Origin: Sinorhizobium meliloti 4H41 | GTDB lineage: Bacteria; Pseudomonadota; Alphaproteobacteria; Rhizobiales; Rhizobiaceae | DNA length: 64,000 bases | Reading direction: 5' to 3' | Assembly (NCBI RefSeq): GCF_000375585.1 | Contig: NZ_AQWP01000006.1 | Coordinates: 1 to 64,000, forward strand | In this document: piece by piece, positions 56,011 to 64,000 of the stretch | Layout of the letters: every line of letters starts with the position of its first letter | How positions within the stretch are numbered: the stretch's first letter is position 1 | The notes under the pieces: generated by a model | The model's input: only the letters and a program-made list of their open reading frames with translations | Databases searched by the model: none | Told to the model about the DNA's origin: nothing | Translations under genes and position numbers: made by a program

Positions 56011-56037
56011 AAAAGGGACGGGTCGTCCCGCCCTTTT
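56011..56037 (+). terminator. Rho-independent terminator of exoT
   Basis: AAAAGGG-A-CGGG and CCCG-C-CCTTTT arms around TCGT, ending in TTTT. The A-tract on the other side allows function in both directions. Confidence 0.8.
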
Positions 56038-56060
56038 GTCACCAACGGGGCGCGGCCGCG

Positions 56061-56085
56061 GGAACGGTTTGCGGTACGCCGCGTT
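56061..56085 (+). promoter_or_regulatory. EcfG-type promoter of the 24-residue membrane protein
   Basis: GGAAC (56061-56065), 16 bp, CGTT (56082-56085): an exact consensus match. Predicted start near 56091, ATG at 56118. Same spacing and distance to the ATG (about 27 bp) as at exsG. Confidence 0.65.
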
Positions 56086-56117
56086 ACAGTTCGACGGCAA
56101 CAACATGGATGGTCGAG

Positions 56118-56192
56118 ATGAAAGGCATTATCCTTTGGTTGATGGGCGTTCCCCTCATCGTCATTATCCTGCTCTATATGTTCGTCTTCTGA
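56118..56192 (+). CDS. Small single-span membrane protein (24 residues)
   Basis: MKGIILWLMGVPLIVIILLY, then MFVF: one hydrophobic helix and almost nothing else. Too short for usual gene finding. Supported by the exact EcfG promoter 33 bp upstream and a GGTCGAG site. I believe similar short proteins occur in other rhizobia, but this is from memory. A longer reading from 56004 would run through the exoT terminator and promoter and is unlikely. Role unknown, presumably in envelope stress. Confidence 0.6.
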   Translation: MKGIILWLMGVPLIVIILLYMFVF

Positions 56193-56361
56193 CCGCGCGG
56201 TATCGCGAATCATCCGCCTGACGAGCAAAGTCGCGCGACTGCACGCGCTCAGTCACGTCGTTATGCACGCCGCGGTGGCATTCACCCAAAGTTTTGAAGG
56301 ATGTGAATGGCACCCACCTGGGTTAGCCTGTTCGGGTATTTCGGCTGAACGGGGATGGGGC

Positions 56362-56937
56362 ATGATCGGCATCAAAAGCGCTGTAGCTGCCGGCGGCAGG
56401 CGCGCGCCGCGCTCGGCACGACGGGTCTCTGCCGGCGCGCGGGCGCTCGGCGCCGCTCTGGCGGCGCTTCTGATGACCCATAACGCCGAGGCCGCAGATC
56501 CGATCATTGGTCAAGCCTCGGTGATCGACGGCGATACTATTGAAATCGCCGGCGAACGCGTCCAACTTAACAGTGTGGACGCGCCGGAAGAGTGGCAGGT
56601 CTGCCTCGATGAAAGAGGAGCAGATTATCGGTGCGGCAAGGAGTCGGCCTCGGCCCTGGAAGCATTCTTGTCGGCATCCCGTCCGACCCGCTGCGAGTTT
56701 GCCGGAAGGGATCGTTATGGCCGCTTCGTCGGAACGTGTTTCCGGGCCGATGGCAAGGACGTAAACCGCTGGCTGATCGAGTCCGGCAATGCAGTCGATC
56801 GCGACACGGACAACAAAGGCCTCTATGCATCCGCGCAGCAAACTGCCAAATCAAACGGTGCTGGAATCTGGCGCGCACAGCCCGAACATGCCTGCGCGGC
56901 GCGCGTCGGCCGGGTAAACCGAAAGCCGAATTGTTGA
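56362..56937 (+). CDS. exoI: Thermonuclease-like exported protein ExoI
   Basis: 191 residues from ATG 56362 (GGGGATGGGG before it). Signal or hydrophobic segment about 20-45, cleavage after AEA. Staphylococcal nuclease fold: VIDGDTIEI, the Arg/Glu pair in RVQLNSVDAPEEW and GRDRYGRFVGTC. Named exoI in S. meliloti, where it lies between exoT and exoH; its role in succinoglycan synthesis is unclear. The last identified gene of the exo cluster in this window. Confidence 0.85.
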   Translation: MIGIKSAVAAGGRRAPRSARRVSAGARALGAALAALLMTHNAEAADPIIGQASVIDGDTIEIAGERVQLNSVDAPEEWQVCLDERGADYRCGKESASALEAFLSASRPTRCEFAGRDRYGRFVGTCFRADGKDVNRWLIESGNAVDRDTDNKGLYASAQQTAKSNGAGIWRAQPEHACAARVGRVNRKPNC

Positions 56938-56956
56938 AGGCTGCAAACGAGTGCCA

Positions 56957-57214
56957 ATGATCTTAGAATTCTGGATACTGTGCGCCATTGTTACCGCCGT
57001 CGTCGCGGCGGTCAGAGGCGGCCATAGTCTGCTCTGGCTGCTCATCGGCTGTCTTCTCGGGCCGATCGGTGTTCTGGCGGCGATCTTCGTGCCTTCGCTC
57101 AAATCGAAGGACCCTTTGGTTGCGGCAAAACGCCAGAGCGAGGTTGACGAGCTGGCGAAGCCGCTTCGCGAAGGCGACACCAAGACCGTCTCCGCAAAGC
57201 CAAAGGATCGCTGA
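56957..57214 (+). CDS. Small two-span membrane protein of unknown function
   Basis: 85 residues from ATG 56957; a GTG two codons upstream is possible. Two hydrophobic segments (about 3-20 and 25-45, with LLWLLIGCLLGPIGVLAAIF), then a charged tail. Starts 19 bp after exoI. Its last codons and downstream flank are repeated at 58191-58280 beyond the toxin-antitoxin module. Function unknown. Confidence 0.7.
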   Translation: MILEFWILCAIVTAVVAAVRGGHSLLWLLIGCLLGPIGVLAAIFVPSLKSKDPLVAAKRQSEVDELAKPLREGDTKTVSAKPKDR

Positions 57215-57299
57215 ATCCCGATAATTTCAGGTCGGACCGTGCGCCCTTGGAGCGCCCTTTGGCCTGGCTCTGCCGACTGCACGGGCTAGGGCCGTTGAG
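57184..57299 (+). repeat. Direct repeat, copy 1, left of the toxin-antitoxin module
   Basis: 41 bp (57184-57224) identical to 58191-58231, then 24 bp (57261-57284) matching 58240-58263 with one difference. Covers the end of the 85-residue protein gene and its downstream flank. Confidence 0.85.
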
Positions 57300-57306
57300 C
57301 GTCATC

Positions 57307-57341
57307 TTGATATTCTTCTATGGTACGGCTATTATCCGTAC
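57307..57341 (+). promoter_or_regulatory. Promoter and operator of the toxin-antitoxin operon
   Basis: TTGATA (57307-57312), 17-bp spacer, TATTAT (57330-57335). The -10 box lies between arms GTACGG (57323-57328) and CCGTAC (57336-57341), a palindrome where the antitoxin would bind and repress. Confidence 0.75.
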
Positions 57342-57360
57342 ATATAGAACGGAGATCGTT

Positions 57361-57651
57361 ATGGCCCAGATGCAAGCTAATCGTGACGACCGCATCGAAC
57401 TGCGCACCACGCGCGACGAAAAGCGGCTTCTCACCGCCGCAGCCGCCCATGAGCGGCTGGACGTAACCAGCTTCATCATGCGCGCTGTCCTGCCGGCCGC
57501 GCGCGAGGTGGTTGAGAACGCGGAACGTATTTCGCTGTCGGAGCGGGATTCCCTGCGCGTGCTCGATCTTCTGGAAAATCCGCCGGCCCCGACGCCGGCT
57601 CTGCTCGCCGCAGCCCGCCGCCGTATCGCACGAGACGGCAAGAGTGCTTGA
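57361..57651 (+). CDS. DUF1778 ribbon-helix-helix antitoxin (TacA-like)
   Basis: 96 residues. N-terminal ribbon-helix-helix of the DUF1778 family (RIELRTTRDEKRLLTAAAAH), then a C-terminal toxin-binding extension. Neutralises the acetyltransferase toxin and autoregulates at the palindrome upstream. Its end overlaps the toxin start by 8 bp. ATG 57361 follows GGAG. Confidence 0.9.
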   Translation: MAQMQANRDDRIELRTTRDEKRLLTAAAAHERLDVTSFIMRAVLPAAREVVENAERISLSERDSLRVLDLLENPPAPTPALLAAARRRIARDGKSA

Positions 57652-58168
57652 CTGGCGGGAGGAACCTATCGGACGCCACCATGACCGCAAGGCGTTCGAT
57701 TGCGGCACGCCGGAACTGAACGAGTATCTGCGCCGGCACGCCCGTCAGAACCACCAAGGCGGCGGCTCCAAGACCTTCGTGGCGGTGGCTCCAACCGCGC
57801 CCGAAACCATACTCGGCTACTATTCAATCAGCCCCGCTTCGATTGTCTTCGCAAAAGTCCCCGCCTCCCTGACGAAAGGGCTGGGCCGCTACGAGGTCGC
57901 CGTGTATCGGCTTGCCCGTCTGACGGTGGCGCTTCCGCTGCAGGGTCGGGGGCTTGGCGGCGATCTTTTGCTGGCAGCCGGTGCGCGAGCGCTTGCCGTT
58001 GCCGCGCAGGTCGGCGGGGTGGCGCTTGCCATCGACGCCAAGGACGAGAAGGCGGCGTGCTGGTACGAGCGTTTCGGCGCAATGCCGCTGCTCGACAGCA
58101 GCCCCCTTAGCCTGATCCTGCCATTCAAGACCATCATCGACGCTCTGGATGCCGCGCAGGGCGAATAG
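57644..58168 (+). CDS. GNAT-family toxin (TacT-like acetyltransferase)
   Basis: 174 residues from GTG 57644 (VLDWREEPIG), which overlaps the antitoxin end. GNAT fold with the acetyl-CoA loop LPLQGRGLGGDLL and C-terminal YERFGAMPL. TacT-type toxins acetylate charged tRNAs and stop translation. Typical pairing with a DUF1778 antitoxin. Confidence 0.9.
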   Translation: MLDWREEPIGRHHDRKAFDCGTPELNEYLRRHARQNHQGGGSKTFVAVAPTAPETILGYYSISPASIVFAKVPASLTKGLGRYEVAVYRLARLTVALPLQGRGLGGDLLLAAGARALAVAAQVGGVALAIDAKDEKAACWYERFGAMPLLDSSPLSLILPFKTIIDALDAAQGE

Positions 58169-58190
58169 CCGATCAGAAAAGGAACAACGA

Positions 58191-58280
58191 GACCGTCTCC
58201 GCAAAGCCAAAGGATCGCTGAATCCCGATAACGACCTATGGCCTAGCTCTGCCGACTGCACGGCCCTCAGGCCTGTTGAG
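58191..58280 (+). repeat. Direct repeat, copy 2, right of the toxin-antitoxin module
   Basis: Matches 57184-57299 with about 20 bp missing in the middle. Together the two copies bracket the toxin-antitoxin module at an offset of about 1.0 kb. Confidence 0.85.
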
Positions 58281-58309
58281 ATCGAATACCCGCCGCCGCT
58301 TGTTGAATT

Positions 58310-58426
58310 CCTCATTCCTGCGCTTGTCACAGGAATCCAGCCAGACCAAGTCCTTGGGCTGGAAGAACGCTTCCCGCGCCGCAGACGCGGCGCTGCTGGA
58401 TCCCTGTGACGAGCACAGGGATGAGG
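58310..58426. repeat. Palindromic intergenic repeat, copy A
   Basis: About 117 bp. Outer arms CTCATTCCTGCGCTTGTCAC and GTGACGAGCACAGGGATGAG pair imperfectly; inside is a CGCGCCGCAGACGCGGCG stem. Nearly identical to copy B (58549-58666). Common rhizobial element type. Confidence 0.8.
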
Positions 58427-58548
58427 GTAGAGAGGGTGCGGTCCCTCGGCGCGTTTCATAAACCGTGACGATAGTAAGGCGGCGCGGAAGCTCCCGCCCG
58501 TATACAGCGTCCCGCTTCGCTTCGATGTAGTGGCCGCACATCTCGGTC

Positions 58549-58666
58549 CCTCATTCCTGTGCTTGTCACAGGAATCCAGCCAGACCAAGTCCTTGGGCTG
58601 AAAGAACGCTTCCCGCGCCGCAGACGCGGCGCTGCTCTCATCCCTGTGACGAGCACAAGGATGAGG
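58549..58666. repeat. Palindromic intergenic repeat, copy B
   Basis: Same orientation as copy A and differs at few positions. The two copies lie 122 bp apart. Confidence 0.8.
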
Positions 58667-58700
58667 TGAGGAGAGATTGCAGCCCTCCGAATAGTTTTCC

Positions 58701-58802
58701 TATAGCGTCGCGCCTTCCGAGACACGCAAAGGTCGCTCTAGCACTTTGAGCTGCTGCATGTTTTTGTCCATTGATCGGCTACGATCAAAGGAAACATGCA
58801 GT
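58701..58802. repeat. Sinorhizobium intergenic palindromic repeat, full copy
   Basis: Two palindromic parts. The first (58701-58745) reads GCGTCGCGCC...GACACGCAAAGG. The second has perfect arms CTGCATGTTT (58754-58763) and AAACATGCAG (58792-58801) with an inner TTGATCG/CGATCAA stem. Related pieces lie at 8745-8775 and 35963-36023. Confidence 0.7.
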
Positions 58803-58939
58803 GGGCGCACCGTGCCATTCGCCCTCTCGACAGGGACGGTGGATACGGCATCTTTCGGGCGCACGTAGCTTCTAAGGGCTATAGCGTTTCACTGTTTCAC
58901 AGGAACAGTGAACCGTTCTCGACTCGGAACCCGCAGCGG

Positions 58940-59323
58940 TCAGCGAGCCGCTGGCTGAAACAGCTCCACCATATTGCCGGAGGGATCGATCAGCAGTATC
59001 TGCGATCCGCCGGGTCCGGTCACGACGTCGTTGCGAAACCTGACGCCGGCGGCGCGCAGGCGCTCGACCTCGACAGTCAGGTCGTCGACGATGAGATGAA
59101 TCCGGTTCCAGCCGCCCGGCGAAGGACGTTCGCCGTCCGGCATCGGCCGTCCCGCAGAGCTCAACGGGCCGCTCAGCAACAGCCGCAGGGCACCCCGCCT
59201 GACATCCGCGAAAGCGGGAGCGTGGTTGGAGAGAAGCGAAAAGCCGAGATGCTTCGTGTACCATTCGACCGCAGCTTCGACGTCAGCCACCATGTAACGC
59301 ACGTTGACGGTTGTTTCCGACAT
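58940..59323 (-). CDS. VOC (glyoxalase/bleomycin resistance) family protein
   Basis: 127 residues from ATG 59323, preceded by GGGAGGCGGG. Two beta-alpha-beta-beta-beta modules (NVRYMVADVEAAVEWYTKHL; IHLIVDDLTVEVERL), ending LIDPSGNMVELFQP, the typical metal-Glu end. Probably a dioxygenase, glyoxalase-like or binding protein; no specific substrate is evident. Confidence 0.85.
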   Translation of the reverse strand: MSETTVNVRYMVADVEAAVEWYTKHLGFSLLSNHAPAFADVRRGALRLLLSGPLSSAGRPMPDGERPSPGGWNRIHLIVDDLTVEVERLRAAGVRFRNDVVTGPGGSQILLIDPSGNMVELFQPAAR

Positions 59324-59472
59324 TCCCGCCTCCCGATCCGAGTTCACCAAAACAGCCCGAATACGCCACCGATTTTCGCGCGATTATTGGCGACGTCAAT
59401 GTCCCTTTCGCGCCTGCTGGTCCCCACCTCGTGCGGCGAGGGGGGCGGCCCGCACGTGAGACGGGCCGGCAC

Positions 59473-59973
59473 TCAGTCGGCGATGCGTTTCACCATGATG
59501 ACATCGTCAATCTCCCGGCCCTCGTGAAGAAAACCGCCTGGAATGCGGCCGGCTACAGAAAAGCCCTCGCGATGGTAAAATCGGATCGCCGTCGGGTTGT
59601 CGGCGCTGACGGCAAGCTCCAGCTGTTTGATGCCCTCATTTCGTGCGTAATCCGCGACAGCATCCAGAAGCCGCCTCGCTAGCCCGGTTCCGCGATGTTC
59701 CCGGCGCAGATAGACCATGACGAGCGTCGCGCGATGCGCCATCTTGCTGGCGCTCTGACGCATCAGCCCCATGATGCCGACTGGGACATCGTCCTGGAAG
59801 GCAACGAAGACGGGATTGCCGACGGTTCTGCGCCGCCATTCCTCGTCCGGCAGCTTTTCCCAATCTTCGGCGCTGCTGGCAAAGGAGGCAGGCTCCGTCC
59901 GAAGCGCCTCCAGCCGAATGCTGCGGAAGGTCGCGACATCGTCGATAACGAGCAGTCTGATCGTCGTGCTCAC
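59473..59973 (-). CDS. GNAT family N-acetyltransferase
   Basis: 166 residues from GTG 59973, which lies 2 bp after the stop of the ABC ATPase gene, so it is probably cotranscribed. Acetyl-CoA loop motif REHRGTGLARRLLDAV at about 100-115 and NPTAIRFYHREGF. Substrate unknown. Different from the toxin at 57644. Confidence 0.88.
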   Translation of the reverse strand: MSTTIRLLVIDDVATFRSIRLEALRTEPASFASSAEDWEKLPDEEWRRRTVGNPVFVAFQDDVPVGIMGLMRQSASKMAHRATLVMVYLRREHRGTGLARRLLDAVADYARNEGIKQLELAVSADNPTAIRFYHREGFSVAGRIPGGFLHEGREIDDVIMVKRIAD

Positions 59974-59975
59974 GA

Positions 59976-61106
<1,131 letters not shown>

Positions 61107-61156
61107 TAATCTGTCTCCGGCCACCGGCGAAGCGGCATTTCCGCCACTATGGAAGG

Positions 61157-61188
61157 CGGGACCGCCGAGCCGAGGCCCCGCGGTCCCG
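61157..61188 (-). terminator. Intercistronic stem-loop after the binding-protein gene
   Basis: Perfect 9-base arms CGGGACCGC (61157-61165) and GCGGTCCCG (61180-61188). Lies just past the binding-protein stop, as in the other transporter operons here. Confidence 0.55.
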
Positions 61189-61194
61189 GCGGGC

Positions 61195-62424
61195 TTATTT
61201 GTACTGTTCGAGGTCGTCGGCCGCCTTCTTCAAGGCATCCGCCGGCTCGGCATTGCCGGTCACCACCGACTGAACCATCTCGATCATCGTGTTCTGGAAA
61301 CCTTTGAAGTCCTTGAAGAGCGGCTCCGGACCACCATAGGCTATCCCGTCGATAAACGGCTTCCAGGACGGATCGGCCTTGACGAATTCGTCTACCTTCG
61401 GAGACGGCCGAAGCGGCGTCAGACCCGCACCGCCCTGCAACTCGTACTCGCCCTGCGGGCCGGGTGAGGTGATGAACTTGGCGAACTCGATCGCTTTCTC
61501 CTCGACACCCGTATCCTTGAACACCACAAGGCTGTCGGTGATCAGCAGGGTGCCTTCGCCCTTGGCCGAAGGGCCGAGCGGCAGCGGCGCTACACCCCAA
61601 TTGACCTTCGTTTCCTTCAGTCGGGCGGCAGCTCCGGAGCCCGACTGGATCATGCCGACTTTCCCGTCAAGGAAGATGGCGCGGATTTCGTTCTGCTCGT
61701 AAGCCGTCGCCCCTTCGACCGAATAGGGGGTGATGTCCTTGTAGGCCTGCAGGGCGGCAAGGACTTCCGGGCTGTCGATGACGATATTGTCGCCGTCGAT
61801 GACCTTGCCGTTATTGGTGTAAACCCAGTGCATGAACTGGTGCATGGTGTTGTCGAAGGTCTTGGCCGGAAGTCCGTAGCCCGCAATGCCGGTCTTTTCC
61901 TTGATCTGCTTGGCGAAGGCGATCTCTTCGGCCCAGGTTTTGGGCGGGACTTCCGGATCAAGACCGGCCTGTTTGAAAAGGTCCTTGTTCCAGTAGAGCG
62001 CCTTGGTGGAAAATGCGATAGGCACGCCCCACTGCGTTCCCTCGAAGGTTACCGTGTCGACGATATTCGGATAGTAGCCTTTTTTCTCGTCCTCGGTCAT
62101 CGGGACCGGAACGATCAATTCGTTCTCGGCGAACTCCTTGAGCGCGCGCGATCCGACATAGGCCATGCCGACAGGAGTCCCGGCCACGGCAAGCGTCGTC
62201 GCCTTGTCCTGACACTGGGCCCAGCCGACGACTTCGGGCGTGACCTTCCAGCCGGGATTCTTCCCCTCCCATTCCTTGATGTATTTCTCGTGGATAGGAT
62301 CGATCGTGTCGCCGCAATAGATCCAGCTGATTTCCTGGTCCGCGGCCTGTGCGGCAACGCTGCCGAGAGCGGTCGATCCGAGCAGCGCAAGCGTGAAAAA
62401 GGTAGCTTTGCAAGCAATAGTCAC
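61195..62424 (-). CDS. CUT1 sugar ABC transporter substrate-binding protein
   Basis: 409 residues from GTG 62424, 8 bases after GGGGAG. Signal peptide about 1-28 (cleavage after AAQAA). Family 1 solute-binding protein, mature start [16 protein letters not shown]. Ligand unknown, probably an oligosaccharide. Located between the permease and ATPase genes. Confidence 0.9.
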   Translation of the reverse strand: MTIACKATFFTLALLGSTALGSVAAQAADQEISWIYCGDTIDPIHEKYIKEWEGKNPGWKVTPEVVGWAQCQDKATTLAVAGTPVGMAYVGSRALKEFAENELIVPVPMTEDEKKGYYPNIVDTVTFEGTQWGVPIAFSTKALYWNKDLFKQAGLDPEVPPKTWAEEIAFAKQIKEKTGIAGYGLPAKTFDNTMHQFMHWVYTNNGKVIDGDNIVIDSPEVLAALQAYKDITPYSVEGATAYEQNEIRAIFLDGKVGMIQSGSGAAARLKETKVNWGVAPLPLGPSAKGEGTLLITDSLVVFKDTGVEEKAIEFAKFITSPGPQGEYELQGGAGLTPLRPSPKVDEFVKADPSWKPFIDGIAYGGPEPLFKDFKGFQNTMIEMVQSVVTGNAEPADALKKAADDLEQYK

Positions 62425-62453
62425 TGATGAAACTCCCCTGTTTTAATGGTTGC

Positions 62454-63311
62454 TTATTGTTTCACCGCGCCGGCGGTCAGGCCGCTGACGAGATAGCGTT
62501 GAAGGAAGAAGATCACGATCACGGCCGGAGCGATGCCGACGAAGCTTGCCGCCATGAGCTCGTTCCAGACCACCTCCTGCCGGCCGAAATAGGCGAAAAG
62601 GCCCACGGGCAGCGGCATGTACTCGCTCTTTGAGTTGAAGGTCAGCGCGAAAATGAACTGCTGGGCATAGGAGCCGATGAAGGTCGTGATTGCCACAACC
62701 GTGATACCCGGCATGGCGATCGGCAGGATCACCCGGCGAAGCGTGTAGAAGTGGCTTGCACCGTCGACGAAGGCTGCCTCGTCCAGCTCGCGCGGGATGC
62801 GCATCATGTAGGTGCGCAGAAGCCAGATAGCAGACGGGATCAGGAAGGCGACACCCGGCACGATCATGGCGAAATAGGTGTTCAGCACGCCGAAGCTGCG
62901 CATCAGCCGAAAGAGGGGGATGAGCAGCACGGCGCCCGAGAACATGTTGACCGCCAGGAAAGCGGCAAGCAGCGCCCCGCTGCCGCGGAACCTGAAGCGC
63001 GCAAAGGCATAGGCCGCCGGCACCACCAGCACCAGCACGACGGCTGTCACGATGATGGAAATGAAGAAGGAGTTGAAGATATAGCGGGCGAAGCCCGGCA
63101 CGCTCACCCACATGGTGCGATAGGCTTCGAAGGAGCCTTCCTCCGGCCAGAAGCGGTAGGGAGAGGAAAAAAGGCGGCTCAGCGGCTTCAGAGATACGAG
63201 GAAGCCTTCGACGAACGGCGCGAGGATGAAAGTGAGAAAGACGAAGATGCCCGCATAGATGCCGACGAGCTCGTACCAGCGATAGCGGTTGATCATTGCG
63301 GGCTGGCTCAT
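62454..63311 (-). CDS. CUT1 sugar ABC transporter permease (MalG type)
   Basis: 285 residues with six predicted membrane segments. EAA loop LDEAAFVDGASHFYTLRRVI. Tail YLVSGLTAGAVKQ. Start overlaps the preceding permease stop by 4 bp. Confidence 0.92.
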   Translation of the reverse strand: MSQPAMINRYRWYELVGIYAGIFVFLTFILAPFVEGFLVSLKPLSRLFSSPYRFWPEEGSFEAYRTMWVSVPGFARYIFNSFFISIIVTAVVLVLVVPAAYAFARFRFRGSGALLAAFLAVNMFSGAVLLIPLFRLMRSFGVLNTYFAMIVPGVAFLIPSAIWLLRTYMMRIPRELDEAAFVDGASHFYTLRRVILPIAMPGITVVAITTFIGSYAQQFIFALTFNSKSEYMPLPVGLFAYFGRQEVVWNELMAASFVGIAPAVIVIFFLQRYLVSGLTAGAVKQ

Positions 63312-64000
63312 CGGCTTTCTCCCGTGGCAAGGCGGTGCGTGACGCGGAAATAGGCGATGCAGAAGATCGACAGGAAGATGCAGATCAGTACGGCGCGCGC
63401 CGCGCCCTCCCCGTATTTCTTCGAGCCGATCGCGGTCCGGTAGGTGTCGATGATCATCGTCGTCGTGTCGCCGTTCGGCCCGCCCTGGGTCAGGATCCAG
63501 ATGATGTCGAACGAGTTGAAGGTGGCGATCAGCGACAGCATCGACATGGTGATCATCGACGGCACGAGGAGCGGCAGGGTGATGCGGCGAAAGCGGTAGA
63601 AGCGCCCTGCTCCGTCGGTCCAGGCGGCCTCGTAGAGATCCTGCGGGATCGCCTGCATCGAGGCGAGCATATAGAGCGTTACCAGAGGCACGCCGATCCA
63701 GACGTCGGTGACGATGGTCGCCCAGAAGGCGGTGGAGCCATGCGCCAGGAAGGCGACCGGACCGTCCACCAGCCCCCAGTTCTGGAGCATACCGGAGATC
63801 ATCCCGAACTGGCCGTTATACATCCAGCCCCACATGAAGATGCCGATCGCCATGGGCACGATCCATGGCGGCATGGTGAGCAGGCGAAAAAGCGCCCGCC
63901 CCGGCACTGCGGCGTTCAGCATCATGGCGCCGAATGTGCCGATGATCATCTTGATCGTCACCGAGAAGGCGGTCCAGACGAAGGTGCGGAGGATCACTTC
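63308..64000 (-). CDS. CUT1 sugar ABC transporter permease (MalF type), partial
   Basis: Cut by the right edge of the window; the N-terminal part lies beyond it. The visible 230 residues include the later membrane segments and the EAA loop YEAAWTDGAGRFYRFRRITL. An in-frame ATG at 63997 is probably internal because the usual first membrane helix is missing. Pairs with the permease encoded next. Confidence 0.9.
   Translation of the reverse strand, partial: EVILRTFVWTAFSVTIKMIIGTFGAMMLNAAVPGRALFRLLTMPPWIVPMAIGIFMWGWMYNGQFGMISGMLQNWGLVDGPVAFLAHGSTAFWATIVTDVWIGVPLVTLYMLASMQAIPQDLYEAAWTDGAGRFYRFRRITLPLLVPSMITMSMLSLIATFNSFDIIWILTQGGPNGDTTTMIIDTYRTAIGSKKYGEGAARAVLICIFLSIFCIAYFRVTHRLATGESR

Overview
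The window looks like a piece of a large secondary replicon (pSymB-like chromid) of a Sinorhizobium/Ensifer species. The main reason is the gene order exsH-exsG-exsF-exsE-queE/queD/queC (exsD/C/B)-exsA-exoB-exoZ-exoQ-exoF-exoY-exoX-exoU-exoV-exoW-exoT-exoI, which is the exs/exo (succinoglycan) locus of that genus. Dense packing of carbohydrate ABC transporters, GC-rich coding sequence and rhizobial intergenic repeats (RIME-like palindromes) fit the same source. Species level was not determined.

Layout. Positions 1-1054 are a complete IS630-family element. Positions 1192-8696 hold a LacI-controlled CUT1 sugar transporter operon with a sugar-phosphate isomerase-like protein and a Gfo/Idh/MocA oxidoreductase. 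Positions 8897-10471 hold a small exported protein and a class C beta-lactamase. Positions 10751-17605 hold an arabinoside utilisation operon (GH51 arabinofuranosidase, ABC transporter, ArsR-type regulator). A site-2 protease with CBS domains follows, then a ugp-like transporter operon (19083-24793) with an RpiR regulator and a glycerophosphodiesterase. Positions 25086-27543 carry two convergent DUF1772-like membrane proteins and an S41 protease. Positions 27596-30770 carry a CUT2 transporter of the Frc/Rbs kind.

The exs/exo block runs from 30841 to 56937. It holds the secreted glycanase ExsH, an HWE histidine kinase with a single-domain response regulator, two ABC exporters, preQ0 synthesis genes, three tandem Gly/Ser-rich secreted proteins, and the ExoB/Z/Q/F/Y/X/U/V/W/T/I group. 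The other half of the canonical cluster (exoH, K, L, A, M, O, N, P) does not follow exoI here. Instead there is a small membrane protein, a DUF1778-GNAT toxin-antitoxin module between direct repeats, a cluster of palindromic repeats, VOC and GNAT proteins, and another CUT1 transporter operon cut by the right edge.

The observations I consider most worth checking are: (i) GGAAC-N16/17-cGTT promoters (the alphaproteobacterial EcfG general-stress type) in front of exsG, exoX and a 24-residue membrane protein, with aGTT variants in front of both DUF1772-like genes; (ii) a decayed partial copy of the site-2 protease gene on the far side of the ugp-like operon; (iii) the toxin-antitoxin insertion at the exo breakpoint; (iv) the three-gene Gly/Ser-rich secreted protein locus.
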